Below the pieces are notes generated by a model, which was not told the origin of the DNA, made no database searches, and worked only from the letters and a program-made list of their open reading frames with translations. The position numbers and the translations under genes were made by a program. A DNA stretch of 64,000 nucleotides from Streptomyces microflavus (GTDB lineage Bacteria > Actinomycetota > Actinomycetes > Streptomycetales > Streptomycetaceae), in the NCBI RefSeq assembly GCF_014650075.1, contig NZ_BMUG01000006.1:248001-312000 (forward strand), in the 5' to 3' direction. Within the stretch, counting starts at the first letter, position 1; every line of letters begins with the position of its first letter. Shown here in pieces: positions 28,137-36,300 of this stretch.

Positions 28137-28976
28137 ATGAGTCTTCCCACCAGCAGGGCCGCCCGCGCCGGCCAGTACCTCGCGCTCCTGGCGTACCTGG
28201 TGTTCCTGGCCTTCCCGTTCCTGTGGCTGCTCTCCACGGCCTTCAAGCCCGCCCGCGAACTGGGCTCGCTCCACCCCACCTGGATCCCCGAGCAGCCCAC
28301 CCTGGACAACTTCCGGCAGGCCTTCGACGAGCAGCCGCTGCTCCAGGCCGCGGCCAACTCGCTGATCACCGCCGTCTCCGCCGCCCTGATCGCCGTCGTC
28401 ATCGCCACGCCGATGGCCTACGTGATGGCCCGCCACCGGGGCCGCCTCGCCACCGCCGCGACCGGCTGGGTCGTGGTCAGCCAGGCGTTCCCGTTCGTCC
28501 TGGTGATCATCCCGCTCTTCCTGGTGCTGAAGAACCTGCATCTGATCAACACCCTCTGGGGGCTGATCCTGGTCTACGTCGTCTGGTCGCTGCCCTTCGC
28601 GCTGTGGATGCTGGCCGGTTATGTGCGCGCTGTACCCGCGGAGTTGGAGGAGGCCGCCGCAGTGGACGGCGCGGGCCGCGTACGGACCCTGGTCTCGGTC
28701 GTCGCCCCGCTGCTCGCCCCCGGAATCGTCGCCACCGCCCTCTTCGCGTTCATCACCGCATGGAACGAGTTCTTCTTCGCGCTCGTCCTGCTCAAGACCC
28801 CGGAGAAGCAGACCTTGCCGGTCGTCCTCACCCACTTCCTCGGCGCGGAGGGCGTGGCCGACCTCGGTCCGCTGGCCGCCGCCGCGTTCCTCGCCACACT
28901 GCCCTCCCTGGTCCTCTTCGCCTTCATCCAGCGCCGGATCACCGGCGGGATGACGGCCGGGGCGGTGAGGGGCTGA
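28137..28976 (+). CDS. Sugar ABC transporter permease, MalG type
   Basis: This 279-residue protein with about six membrane segments (first YLALLAYLVFLAFPFLWLL) carries the EAA loop ELEEAAAVDGAGRVRTLVSV (about 166-185). It forms the heterodimeric channel with the upstream permease. The AAGGAGG ribosome site is seven bases before ATG 28137. Its stop codon overlaps the lipoprotein start by one base (TGATG). Confidence 0.9.
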   Translation: MSLPTSRAARAGQYLALLAYLVFLAFPFLWLLSTAFKPARELGSLHPTWIPEQPTLDNFRQAFDEQPLLQAAANSLITAVSAALIAVVIATPMAYVMARHRGRLATAATGWVVVSQAFPFVLVIIPLFLVLKNLHLINTLWGLILVYVVWSLPFALWMLAGYVRAVPAELEEAAAVDGAGRVRTLVSVVAPLLAPGIVATALFAFITAWNEFFFALVLLKTPEKQTLPVVLTHFLGAEGVADLGPLAAAAFLATLPSLVLFAFIQRRITGGMTAGAVRG

Positions 28977-30274
28977 TGCGCCGCACCCCGACCCGTCGCG
29001 CCGCGGTCGCCGCCACCGTCCTCGTGCTCCTCCTCACCGGCTGCTCGGGCACCGACGACGGCAGGGACGCCGACGGCACCATCCGCCTCAGGTTCCAGTC
29101 GCTGGCCTGGCAGAAGGAGTCCGTCGACGCCAACAAGCAGCTGGTGAAGGAGTGGAACGCCGCCCATCCCGGCGTACAGGTGGACTATGTCCAGGGCAGC
29201 TGGGACAACGTCCACGACCAGCTGCTCACCTCCTTCGAGGGCGGCGAGGCGCCCGACATCATCCACGACGCATCCGATGACCTCGCCGACTTCGCGTACG
29301 GCGGCTACCTCGCCGACCTGCGCACCCTCCTCCCGGACCGGCTGAAGGCCGACATCCCCGAGCAGTCCTGGCGCACCACCACCTTCGACGGCGGGACCTA
29401 CGGCGTCCCCTTCCTCCAGGAACCCCGCGTCCTCATCGCCAACAGCAAGATCCTCAAGGCGTCGGGCGTGCGGATCCCGACGCCGGAACAGCCCTGGAGC
29501 TGGGCGGAGTTCCGCAAGGTCAGCAAAGAGCTGACCGGCAAGGACCGTTACGGGGTCGCCTGGCCGCTCAAGGAGCCCGTCTCCGTCACCCTCAACCTGG
29601 GCCTCTCCGGCGGCGGGCAGCTCTTCCACCGCGAGCCGGACGGCAGGGTCGAGCTGCGCTTCGAGGAGGGCGACAAGGTGGTGACCGGCACCATCCACGA
29701 CCAGGTCAACACCGACCGCAGCGCGGCCCGTACGGCGCTCGGGATGGGCGGCTCCGACGCCCTGCCCGGCTTCTTCGGCGGCCGGTACGCGATGCTTCCG
29801 CTCGGGTTCGCCTACCGCCAGCAGATCGTCGAGCAGGCCCCCGAAGGGTTCGAGTGGACGGTCCTGCCCGCCCCGGCGGGCAGTGGGGGGCCGACCCAGG
29901 GGGTGAGCCCGCAGACCCTCTCCGTCGCCGAGGACAGCCCGCACAAGAAGGAGGCCGTCGCCTTCATCGACTTCCTGCTGCGGCCACCGAACATGGTCCG
30001 GCTGGCCCGGGGCGACTGGATGCTGCCCACCGGCACCACCGCCCTCGCCCACCCCTCCCTGCACACCGCCGAGCACGGCTGGGCCACCGGGACCGCGCTG
30101 GCCCGGTATCTGCGCCCGGCGCCCGCGCAGACCGTACGCGGCTACCTCGAGTGGAAGGACAAGGTGGCGACCCCCGCGCTCCAGGAGTACTACAGCGGCG
30201 CGATCGGCGCCGATGAGCTGCGCAAACGGCTGGTCGACGACGGCAACCGGGTCCTGGCCCGCTACCAGCGCTGA
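28976..30274 (+). CDS. Sugar ABC transporter substrate-binding lipoprotein
   Basis: This 432-residue protein is a family 1 extracellular solute-binding protein. The signal peptide ends in the lipobox LLTGC with lipid-modified C23. The mature part shows QLVKEWNAAHPGVQVDYVQG, GGEAPDIIHDASDDLADFAYGG and a late FFGGRYAMLPLGFAYR segment, typical of binding proteins for oligosaccharides. It captures the sugar for the two upstream permeases. The start is set by TGATG coupling to the second permease gene. Confidence 0.92.
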   Translation: MRRTPTRRAAVAATVLVLLLTGCSGTDDGRDADGTIRLRFQSLAWQKESVDANKQLVKEWNAAHPGVQVDYVQGSWDNVHDQLLTSFEGGEAPDIIHDASDDLADFAYGGYLADLRTLLPDRLKADIPEQSWRTTTFDGGTYGVPFLQEPRVLIANSKILKASGVRIPTPEQPWSWAEFRKVSKELTGKDRYGVAWPLKEPVSVTLNLGLSGGGQLFHREPDGRVELRFEEGDKVVTGTIHDQVNTDRSAARTALGMGGSDALPGFFGGRYAMLPLGFAYRQQIVEQAPEGFEWTVLPAPAGSGGPTQGVSPQTLSVAEDSPHKKEAVAFIDFLLRPPNMVRLARGDWMLPTGTTALAHPSLHTAEHGWATGTALARYLRPAPAQTVRGYLEWKDKVATPALQEYYSGAIGADELRKRLVDDGNRVLARYQR

Positions 30275-30296
30275 GGAGGGCACCAGAAATAGCTAG

Positions 30297-30315
30297 ACGA
30301 GACGTGCCGTCTCGT
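30297..30315. promoter_or_regulatory. Perfect 19-bp operator-like dyad upstream of the glycosyltransferase
   Basis: ACGAGACG (30297-30304) and CGTCTCGT (30308-30315) are exact inverted copies around TGC, 15 bp before ATG 30330. Size and symmetry fit a TetR-type dimer site that would block the promoter or start region. No TetR gene is adjacent. Confidence 0.65.
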
Positions 30316-30329
30316 TTATGGTGGGCGGC

Positions 30330-31529
30330 ATGACGGAATCCCCGCGTGCCCACATCGCCATGTTCTCCATCGCCGCCCACGGACATGTGAACCCGAGCCT
30401 CGACGTCATCCGGGAGCTCGTCAGCCGTGGGCACCGCGTCAGTTACGCCATCCCCGCCTCGTTCGCCGACAAGGTCGCGGGCACCGGCGCCGAGCCGGTG
30501 ATCTACACCTCGACCCTGCCGACGGACGACGACCCCGAGGCCTGGGGCACCGAGCTGATCGACAACCTCGAACCCTTCCTCGCCGACGCCATCCAGGCCT
30601 TCCCCCAGCTCGTCACCGCCTTCGAGGGCGACGAGCCCGACCTCGTCCTGCACGACATCACCTCCTATCCCGCCCGCGTCCTCGCCCATCGCTGGGGCGT
30701 CCCCGCCGTCTCCCTCTGGCCCAACCTGGTCCCCTGGGAGGGGTACGAGAAGGAGGTCGGCGAGCCGATGACCGCCGGGCTGAAAGAGACCGAGCGCGGC
30801 AGGGCGTACTACGCCCGCTTCGAAAGCTGGCTCGCCGGCAACGGCCTCGGCCATCTCTCCAGCGACGACTTCGTGGCCCGCCCGCGCCGAGGCATCGTCC
30901 TGATCCCCGAGGCGCTCCAGCCCAACGCGGACCGGGTGGACCGCGAGATGTACACCTTCGTCGGCGCCTGCCAGGGCGACCGGGCCGACCAGGGGGAGTG
31001 GCAGCGGCCGGCCGGGGCCGAGAAGGTGCTGCTGGTCTCGCTCGGCTCCTCGTTCACCAAGCAGCCCGCCTTCTACCGGGAGTGCGTCGCGGCCTTCGGC
31101 GATCTGCCCGGCTGGCACGTGGTGCTCCAGATCGGCGCGCATGTCGACCCGGACGAGCTCGGTGACGTACCGGCGAATGTGGAAGTGTACGCGTGGGTGC
31201 CGCAGTTGGCGGTGCTGAGGCAGGCCGACGCGTTCATCACCCATGCCGGGGCGGGCGGCAGTCAGGAGGGGCTCGCCACGGGGACGCCGATGGTGGCCGT
31301 GCCGCAGGCCGTCGACCAGTTCGGCAACGCCGACATGCTCCAGGCGCTCGGCGTGGCCCGGCACGTGCCCATGGAGGAGGCCGACGCCGCCACGCTGCGC
31401 GCCGCCGTGCTCGCCCTGCTCGGCGACCCGGAGGTGGCCGAGCGGTCCGCCCGGCTGCGCGAGCAGATGGCGAAGGAGGGCGGTACGCCCCGGGCGGCCG
31501 ATCTCATCGAGGCCGAGCTGTCGCTCTGA
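30330..31529 (+). CDS. Macrolide-type UDP-glycosyltransferase (MGT/OleD family)
   Basis: This 399-residue GT-B enzyme is related to macrolide-inactivating transferases such as OleD and MgtA, which add glucose to macrolide hydroxyls. The N-terminal HIAMFSIAAHGHVNPSLDV holds the catalytic His region (17-19). The C-terminal nucleotide-sugar site reads WVPQLAVLRQADAFITHAG, then GLATGTPMVAVPQAVDQFGNA. Length is typical (about 400). ATG 30330 is preferred to ATG 30318, which sits right next to the operator dyad. The true acceptor may be another lipophilic molecule. A strong hairpin terminator follows. Confidence 0.88.
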   Translation: MTESPRAHIAMFSIAAHGHVNPSLDVIRELVSRGHRVSYAIPASFADKVAGTGAEPVIYTSTLPTDDDPEAWGTELIDNLEPFLADAIQAFPQLVTAFEGDEPDLVLHDITSYPARVLAHRWGVPAVSLWPNLVPWEGYEKEVGEPMTAGLKETERGRAYYARFESWLAGNGLGHLSSDDFVARPRRGIVLIPEALQPNADRVDREMYTFVGACQGDRADQGEWQRPAGAEKVLLVSLGSSFTKQPAFYRECVAAFGDLPGWHVVLQIGAHVDPDELGDVPANVEVYAWVPQLAVLRQADAFITHAGAGGSQEGLATGTPMVAVPQAVDQFGNADMLQALGVARHVPMEEADAATLRAAVLALLGDPEVAERSARLREQMAKEGGTPRAADLIEAELSL

Positions 31530-31561
31530 GCGGATCGGCCGGAATGATATCCGGACGTTCT

Positions 31562-31608
31562 CGCCCCGCCCCGCACCGCCGTCCAGAGCGGCCGTGCGGG
31601 GCGGGGCG
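31562..31608 (+). terminator. Strong GC hairpin after the glycosyltransferase
   Basis: CGCCCCGCCCCGCAC (31562-31576) and GTGCGGGGCGGGGCG (31594-31608) are perfect inverted copies, with further GCCG/CGGC pairing inside the loop. It lies 33 bp after the stop and is followed by TTCGTCT. Confidence 0.8.
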
Positions 31609-32067
31609 TTCGTCTGTGCGATGCCGGTGGTCGTTGCATCTGCACGCACCCCCCGGGTGACTCCACATCTCCGGCGGGGGACTTCACCCCTCTCGCGCAC
31701 TTCTTCACGCACGTTCACATGTCTTCACGCATACCCGCCTCCCTCCGGCGGTGTCGGCGTCGGGTGCAACCGGGTGCGGTGTGAGGTGCTGCGAACGGCC
31801 CGGCAGCGCCTCTGAGCTGGAGGTCTTCTGTGCTCGGTCCTTCCTCGCGCCCCGCCGACATAGCTTTGTTGCAAGGGCGTTGACGGCCACTGCCCGTTGT
31901 GGCCCGCCATGGCCGATTTCTTGTTACGAAACCTTGTTGAGTAAGTCACAGCTGCAAGGGGGTCTTGATCTGTGCTCGTCAATCGGTCAGGGTTTCGAGC
32001 CAACCCCCGGAGATCTTCCGGCCGGAGGTCAATCCCCCCACAGAGATTGACGAGGAGACCCCTCTTC
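31609..32067. other. Upstream region of the secreted protease (no gene seen)
   Basis: This 459-bp stretch has lower GC than its surroundings. It holds repeated CTTCACGCA/CTTCTTCACGCACG-like motifs near 31700-31735. A possible ribosome site GACGAGGAGACC is just before the protease start. No convincing gene or clear -35/-10 pair was recognised. Confidence 0.4.
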
Positions 32068-33270
32068 ATGGCCAAGCACCAGCGCACCACCCGCCGGACC
32101 AAGCTCACCGCCGCGATCACCGCTGTGGCGGCCGCAGCCGGAGTCACCCTGTTCGGAACCTCGTTCGCCGGAGCCGCGCCGGCTCCCATGGGCACGGTCT
32201 ACGGCGCGGACGCCGAGACCGCCGTCTCCGGCAGCTACATCGTCATGCTGGGCGAGAAGGCGGACAAGTCGAAGCTCGCCAAGGAGTACGGCGGCAAGCT
32301 CCAGCGCAACTACTCCTCCAGCATCAACGGCTTCTCCGCCAGCGGACTTTCGGAGACCGAGGCCAAGCGCCTCGCCGCCGACCCGTCCGTCGCCAAGGTG
32401 GTGCAGAACAAGAAGTTCAGCATCAACGCCACCCAGGAGAACCCGCCGTCGTGGGGTCTGGACCGCGTGGACCAGGCCGAGACCGCGGGCGACAACGCGT
32501 ACAACTACCCCGACGCCGCCGGTGAGGGCGTCACCGCGTACGTCATCGACACCGGCGTCCGGGTCACCCACGAGGACTTCGAGGGCCGGGCCACCTCGGG
32601 CTTCGACGCCGTGGACAACGACGACGACGCCGACGACGGCAACGGGCACGGCACCCATGTGGCGGGCACCATCGCCGGGGCCGCGCACGGCGTCGCCAAG
32701 AAGGCCAAGATCGTCGGTGTCCGCGTCCTGGACGACAACGGCTCGGGCACCACCGAGCAGGTCATCGCCGGCATCGACTGGGTCGCCGCCAACGCGTCCG
32801 GCCCGTCCGTCGCCAACATGAGCCTCGGCGGCGGCGCCGACCCCGCTCTCGACGAGGCCGTCCAGAAGGCCATCGCCGCCGGCATCACCTTCGGTGTCGC
32901 CGCGGGCAACGAGTCCAGCGACGCCGGCCAGGGTTCGCCCTCCCGCGTCCCCGAGGCGATCACCGTCGCCTCGTCCACGGAGGCCGACGAGCAGTCCTCG
33001 TTCTCCAACTTCGGCCCCGTCGTGGACATCTACGCCCCTGGCTCGGACATCACGTCCACCTGGAACGACAGCGACACCGGCACCAACACCATCTCCGGTA
33101 CGTCCATGGCCACCCCGCACGTCGTCGGCGCGGCCGCCGTCTACCTGGCGGGCCACCAGGACGCCACCCCGGAGCAGGTCGCCACGGCGCTCACCGAGGG
33201 AGCCACCCCGGACGCCATCTCCAACGCGACCGAGGGCACGGCGAACAAGCTCCTCAAGATCGTCGAGTAG
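32068..33270 (+). CDS. Secreted subtilisin-like serine protease (S8, proteinase K type)
   Basis: This 400-residue exported protease carries a signal peptide (basic TTRRTK, hydrophobic LTAAITAVAAAAGVTLFG, cut near AGAAPA), an Inhibitor_I9 propeptide (about 45-115, YIVMLGEKADKSKLAKEYGG) and the S8 catalytic domain. The triad is D161 (VIDTG), H194 (GHGTHVAG) and S346 (GTSMATPH), all intact; oxyanion Asn lies in AAGNES. Length is typical of secreted Streptomyces proteases. The enzyme should self-activate outside the cell and degrade proteins. A long leader precedes ATG 32068 and a perfect 15-bp hairpin follows the gene. Confidence 0.94.
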   Translation: MAKHQRTTRRTKLTAAITAVAAAAGVTLFGTSFAGAAPAPMGTVYGADAETAVSGSYIVMLGEKADKSKLAKEYGGKLQRNYSSSINGFSASGLSETEAKRLAADPSVAKVVQNKKFSINATQENPPSWGLDRVDQAETAGDNAYNYPDAAGEGVTAYVIDTGVRVTHEDFEGRATSGFDAVDNDDDADDGNGHGTHVAGTIAGAAHGVAKKAKIVGVRVLDDNGSGTTEQVIAGIDWVAANASGPSVANMSLGGGADPALDEAVQKAIAAGITFGVAAGNESSDAGQGSPSRVPEAITVASSTEADEQSSFSNFGPVVDIYAPGSDITSTWNDSDTGTNTISGTSMATPHVVGAAAVYLAGHQDATPEQVATALTEGATPDAISNATEGTANKLLKIVE

Positions 33271-33326
33271 GACCCACCGCCGGACGGTGGCGCCCCACCG
33301 CCCCCGTCCGGCAACGCTCGCGCACA

Positions 33327-33365
33327 GCAGCCGCCGCGCCCTCCCCCACGGGGCGCGGCGGCTGC
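33327..33365 (+). terminator. Hairpin terminator after the protease
   Basis: GCAGCCGCCGCGCCC (33327-33341) and GGGCGCGGCGGCTGC (33351-33365) are perfect inverted copies with a nine-base loop, 57 bp after the protease stop. There is no T run, as usual in Streptomyces. Confidence 0.8.
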
Positions 33366-33400
33366 GCGCCGGAGGAAAGATCGCTCTAGTGTGTGGGGCC

Positions 33401-33949
33401 ATGACGACGAAGTACGCGGCGCTGCTGCGCGGGATCAATGTGAGCGGCCACAAGAGGGTCCCGATGCCGGAACTGCGCACCGTGCTCGGCGAACTGGGGC
33501 ACACCGACATCGCCACCCACCTGCAGAGCGGCAACGCCGTCTTCCGCAGCGACAGCAAGGACGAGACCGCGCTCGCCGCCGCTCTCGAACAGGCCCTGCA
33601 CGAGCGGTTCGGATTCTCCGTCAGCTGTATCGTCCGCAGCGCCTCCTATCTCGCCGCCGTCGCGGACGCCTGCCCCTTCCCCGCCGCCGAGCTGGAGGGC
33701 AAGCAGCTCCACGTCACCTACTTCGACCGGGCCGTGGAGAGCGGACGCTTCGCCGCACTCGACGCACAGGCCTACCGGCCGGAGGCCTTCGAGCTCGGTG
33801 ACCGCTGCCTCTACCTGTACGCTCCCGACGGACTCGGCCGCTCCAAGCTGGCCGAGGCACTGGCACGCCCCCGGCAGACCGCGGGCCTCACCGCCACCAC
33901 CCGCAACTGGAACACCGTGGCAAAACTTGTGGAGATGACACGTGTCTGA
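33401..33949 (+). CDS. DUF1697-family protein
   Basis: This 182-residue soluble protein has the family start KYAALLRGINVSGHKRVPM (positions about 4-22), THLQSGNAVF (about 40) and the final TTRNWNTVAKL, all conserved in DUF1697. The function is unknown. TAGTGT at 33387-33392 is eight bases before ATG 33401, suggesting leaderless expression, although a GGAGG site is further upstream. The last eight bases overlap the next gene. Confidence 0.88.
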   Translation: MTTKYAALLRGINVSGHKRVPMPELRTVLGELGHTDIATHLQSGNAVFRSDSKDETALAAALEQALHERFGFSVSCIVRSASYLAAVADACPFPAAELEGKQLHVTYFDRAVESGRFAALDAQAYRPEAFELGDRCLYLYAPDGLGRSKLAEALARPRQTAGLTATTRNWNTVAKLVEMTRV

Positions 33950-34325
33950 GCCGTCGCCCGCCGTGGCCGCAGCCATCGAAGGCGAACTCCGCCTGCTGGA
34001 CCCGGTGGTACGCGCCTCCGCGGATCTCCTCGCCTCCCTGCTGCACCCCGGGTTCCGGGAGATCGGCACCAGCGGACGGCTCTGGAACCGGGAGACGATC
34101 ATCGAGGCGCTCACCGCCGACGACGCCCCGCGCCCCGGCCCGCTGACCGCTTCCCGGATGCAGGGCGTGGAGCTCTGCTCGGATCTGGTGCACCTCACCT
34201 TCGACACCGAGTCCAAGGGGCTGCGCTCGCACCGCAGCTCCCTGTGGCGGCTGACCGGGGCGGGGTGGCGGCTCTACTTCCACCAGGCGACCCCGTTCAT
34301 CGACGACCCGTTCGCCGAGGTCTGA
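33942..34325 (+). CDS. NTF2-like (DUF4440 type) protein
   Basis: This 127-residue protein shows the NTF2-like pattern: an N-terminal helix pair (AAAIEGELRLLDPVVRASADLL), LLHPGFREIGTSGRLWNRETII and a terminal sheet ending RLTGAGWRLYFHQATPF. Such small alpha-beta barrels bind small ligands; no catalytic residues were identified. GTG 33942 overlaps the DUF1697 gene by eight bases, so the two are translationally linked. Confidence 0.82.
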   Translation: MSEPSPAVAAAIEGELRLLDPVVRASADLLASLLHPGFREIGTSGRLWNRETIIEALTADDAPRPGPLTASRMQGVELCSDLVHLTFDTESKGLRSHRSSLWRLTGAGWRLYFHQATPFIDDPFAEV

Positions 34326-34477
34326 GCTTCCGGGGCGGACGTGGAGCCCGCGGTACGGGGGTGAGCCGGCCGCCCACTCCCGTACCGGCGCTCACCCCGC
34401 GCGGCAGAGCGTGTCCTTCGCGAGAACCTGCCCGCCGACGCGCCGGAGGACGTTCGCCGAACGCTGAGCGCGCCCCC

Positions 34478-34506
34478 GCGGAACGTCCACCGGGGGCCCG
34501 TTCCGC
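34478..34506 (+). terminator. Hairpin between the NTF2-like gene and the iron-transport operon
   Basis: GCGGAACG (34478-34485) and CGTTCCGC (34499-34506) are perfect inverted copies with a 13-base loop. It could terminate the upstream pair, or act as a regulatory dyad, as it lies 13 bp before the iron box. Confidence 0.5.
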
Positions 34507-34518
34507 ACCGGGCGCCGG

Positions 34519-34537
34519 ACAAGTTAGCCTTACCTTC
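34519..34537. promoter_or_regulatory. DmdR/IdeR-type iron box
   Basis: ACAAGTTAGCCTTACCTTC matches about 12 of 19 positions of the actinobacterial iron-box consensus, including the central TTAGnCTnACCT core. It lies 72 bp before the first gene of a siderophore transport operon, so iron-dependent repression by a DtxR-family protein is expected. Confidence 0.72.
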
Positions 34538-34608
34538 GTTTGGCTGGAGACGGGTGGCCGGAAGTCGCCCCTCCTGCCTTGTCCGGTACAGGCTTGAGGA
34601 GCGGGTGG

Positions 34609-36300
34609 GTGGGGGCTGACACGTCCGGGCGCGGTGTCATCCGGCGCGCCGTAGCAGGGCAGCGCCGGGACGTCGTCGTCGGTTCGCTGCTGGGCGCCGC
34701 CCACCAGACCGGCGAGGCGCTCGTCCCCGTACTCATCGGCCTGATCGTCGACCGTGCCGTGGTCCGTCCCGACGGGGGAGCGCTCGCCGCCTGGCTCGTC
34801 GTCCTCGCCGTCGTCTACGCGATGCTCTCCTACGGCTTCCGCTTCGGCGCCCGGGCCGGCGAGCGCGCCGCCGAACAGGCCGCGCACCAGCTGCGCCTCG
34901 ATGTCGTACGCCGGGTGCTCGCCCCGCACGGCGGCGCCGAGGCAGGGCGGCCCCCCGGGGCCCTGGTCAACGTGGCCACCGAGGACGCCCGGCGGGTCGG
35001 GGCCCTCAACATGGCCCTCACCCTCGGCATCGCCGCCGTCGTCGGAGTCGTCGCGGGCGCGGTCCTCCTGCTGCGCGCCTCCGTCCCCCTAGGCCTCCTC
35101 GTCCTGATCGGCGCCCCGGTCCTCATGGCGCTCGGCCACTACCTCGCCCGCCCCCTGGAGCACCGCAGCGAGGCCGAACAGGAGCGCGCCGCCCACGCCT
35201 CCGGGGTCGCCGCCGACCTGGTCGCCGGGGTCCGCGTACTCAAGGGCCTGCGGGCCGAACGCGCCGCCGTCGCCCGCTACCGGACCACCAGCCAGGCCTC
35301 CCGGGAGGCCAACGTGCGCGCCGCCCGCGCCGCCGCACTCCAGACCGGCCTGATGCTCACCCTCACCGGCGCCTTCATCGCCCTGGTCGCTCTCGTCGGC
35401 GGCCGCCTGGTGCTCAGCGGCTCCATCGGCCTCGGCGCCCTCGTCTCCGCCGTCGGCCTCGCCCTCTTCCTCCCCGGCCCGATCAGCGTGCTGGCCTGGG
35501 TCGGCGCCGAACTCGCCAGGGCCCGCGCCTCCGCCGCCCGCATCGCCGACGTGCTGGCCGCGCCCGGCGAGACCACCGGCGGCACCGCCGAGCCCGCGGC
35601 CCCCGCCACCGGCGAACTGCGCCTGCACGGCCTCGGCCACGCCGGGCTCGACGGGATCGACCTGACCGTGCGCCCCGGCGAACACCTCGGCATCGTCGTC
35701 ACCGACACCGCCGACGCCGCCACCCTGCTGCACTGCCTCGCCCGCCGCTGCGACCCCGACCGGGGGCGCATCGAACTCGACGGCACCCCCGTCACCGAGC
35801 TCGCCCCCGCCGCCCTGCGCTCCGCGCTGCTGGTGGCCGAGCACGACGCCCAGCTCTTCGACGGCACCCTCCTCGACAACGTCACGGCCGCTGCCCCCGC
35901 CGGAGCCGACCCGCGACCGGCCATGGACGCCGCCGCCGTCGACGAGGTCGCCGCCACCCTGCCCGGCGGCACCTCGGGGCGGATCGGCGAGCGCGGCAGC
36001 TCCCTCTCCGGCGGCCAGCGCCAGCGCGTCGCCCTGGCCCGCGCGCTCGCCGCCGACCGGTCCGTCCTCGTCGTGCACGACCCGACCACCGCCGTCGACG
36101 CCGCCACCGAGGCCCGTATCGCCACCGGCATCCGCCGCGCCCGCACCGGCCGCACCACGGTCCTGGTCACCAGCAGCCCCGCGCTGCTCGCCGCCACCGA
36201 CCGCGTCGTCCTCATCGACGGCGGCACCATCACCGCCGAGGCCCCGCACGAGGACCTCGTACGCGACCATCCCGTCTACCGCACGGCGGTCCTCACATGA
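34609..36300 (+). CDS. ABC half-transporter A (siderophore-associated), degenerate Walker A/B
   Basis: This 563-residue protein joins a six-helix membrane domain (about 20-310) and an ATPase domain (about 335-560). The Walker A position (about 363-372) reads VTDTADAATL, with no GxxGxGKS/T, and Walker B ends VLVVHDP, with P492 where the catalytic Glu should be. The signature LSGGQ (466-470) is perfect. It can therefore only supply the signature half of an ATP site. GTG 34609 follows GAGGAG; ATG 34540 would add 23 residues. It overlaps the next half-transporter gene by four bases. Siderophore import (IrtAB-like) or export is inferred from context. Confidence 0.88.
   Translation: MGADTSGRGVIRRAVAGQRRDVVVGSLLGAAHQTGEALVPVLIGLIVDRAVVRPDGGALAAWLVVLAVVYAMLSYGFRFGARAGERAAEQAAHQLRLDVVRRVLAPHGGAEAGRPPGALVNVATEDARRVGALNMALTLGIAAVVGVVAGAVLLLRASVPLGLLVLIGAPVLMALGHYLARPLEHRSEAEQERAAHASGVAADLVAGVRVLKGLRAERAAVARYRTTSQASREANVRAARAAALQTGLMLTLTGAFIALVALVGGRLVLSGSIGLGALVSAVGLALFLPGPISVLAWVGAELARARASAARIADVLAAPGETTGGTAEPAAPATGELRLHGLGHAGLDGIDLTVRPGEHLGIVVTDTADAATLLHCLARRCDPDRGRIELDGTPVTELAPAALRSALLVAEHDAQLFDGTLLDNVTAAAPAGADPRPAMDAAAVDEVAATLPGGTSGRIGERGSSLSGGQRQRVALARALAADRSVLVVHDPTTAVDAATEARIATGIRRARTGRTTVLVTSSPALLAATDRVVLIDGGTITAEAPHEDLVRDHPVYRTAVLT

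Noticed and set aside
31705..31890. Possible 61-residue minus-strand gene in the protease upstream region
   Set aside because: No ribosome site, poor codon bias and no recognisable motif; it overlaps a probable promoter/leader region.
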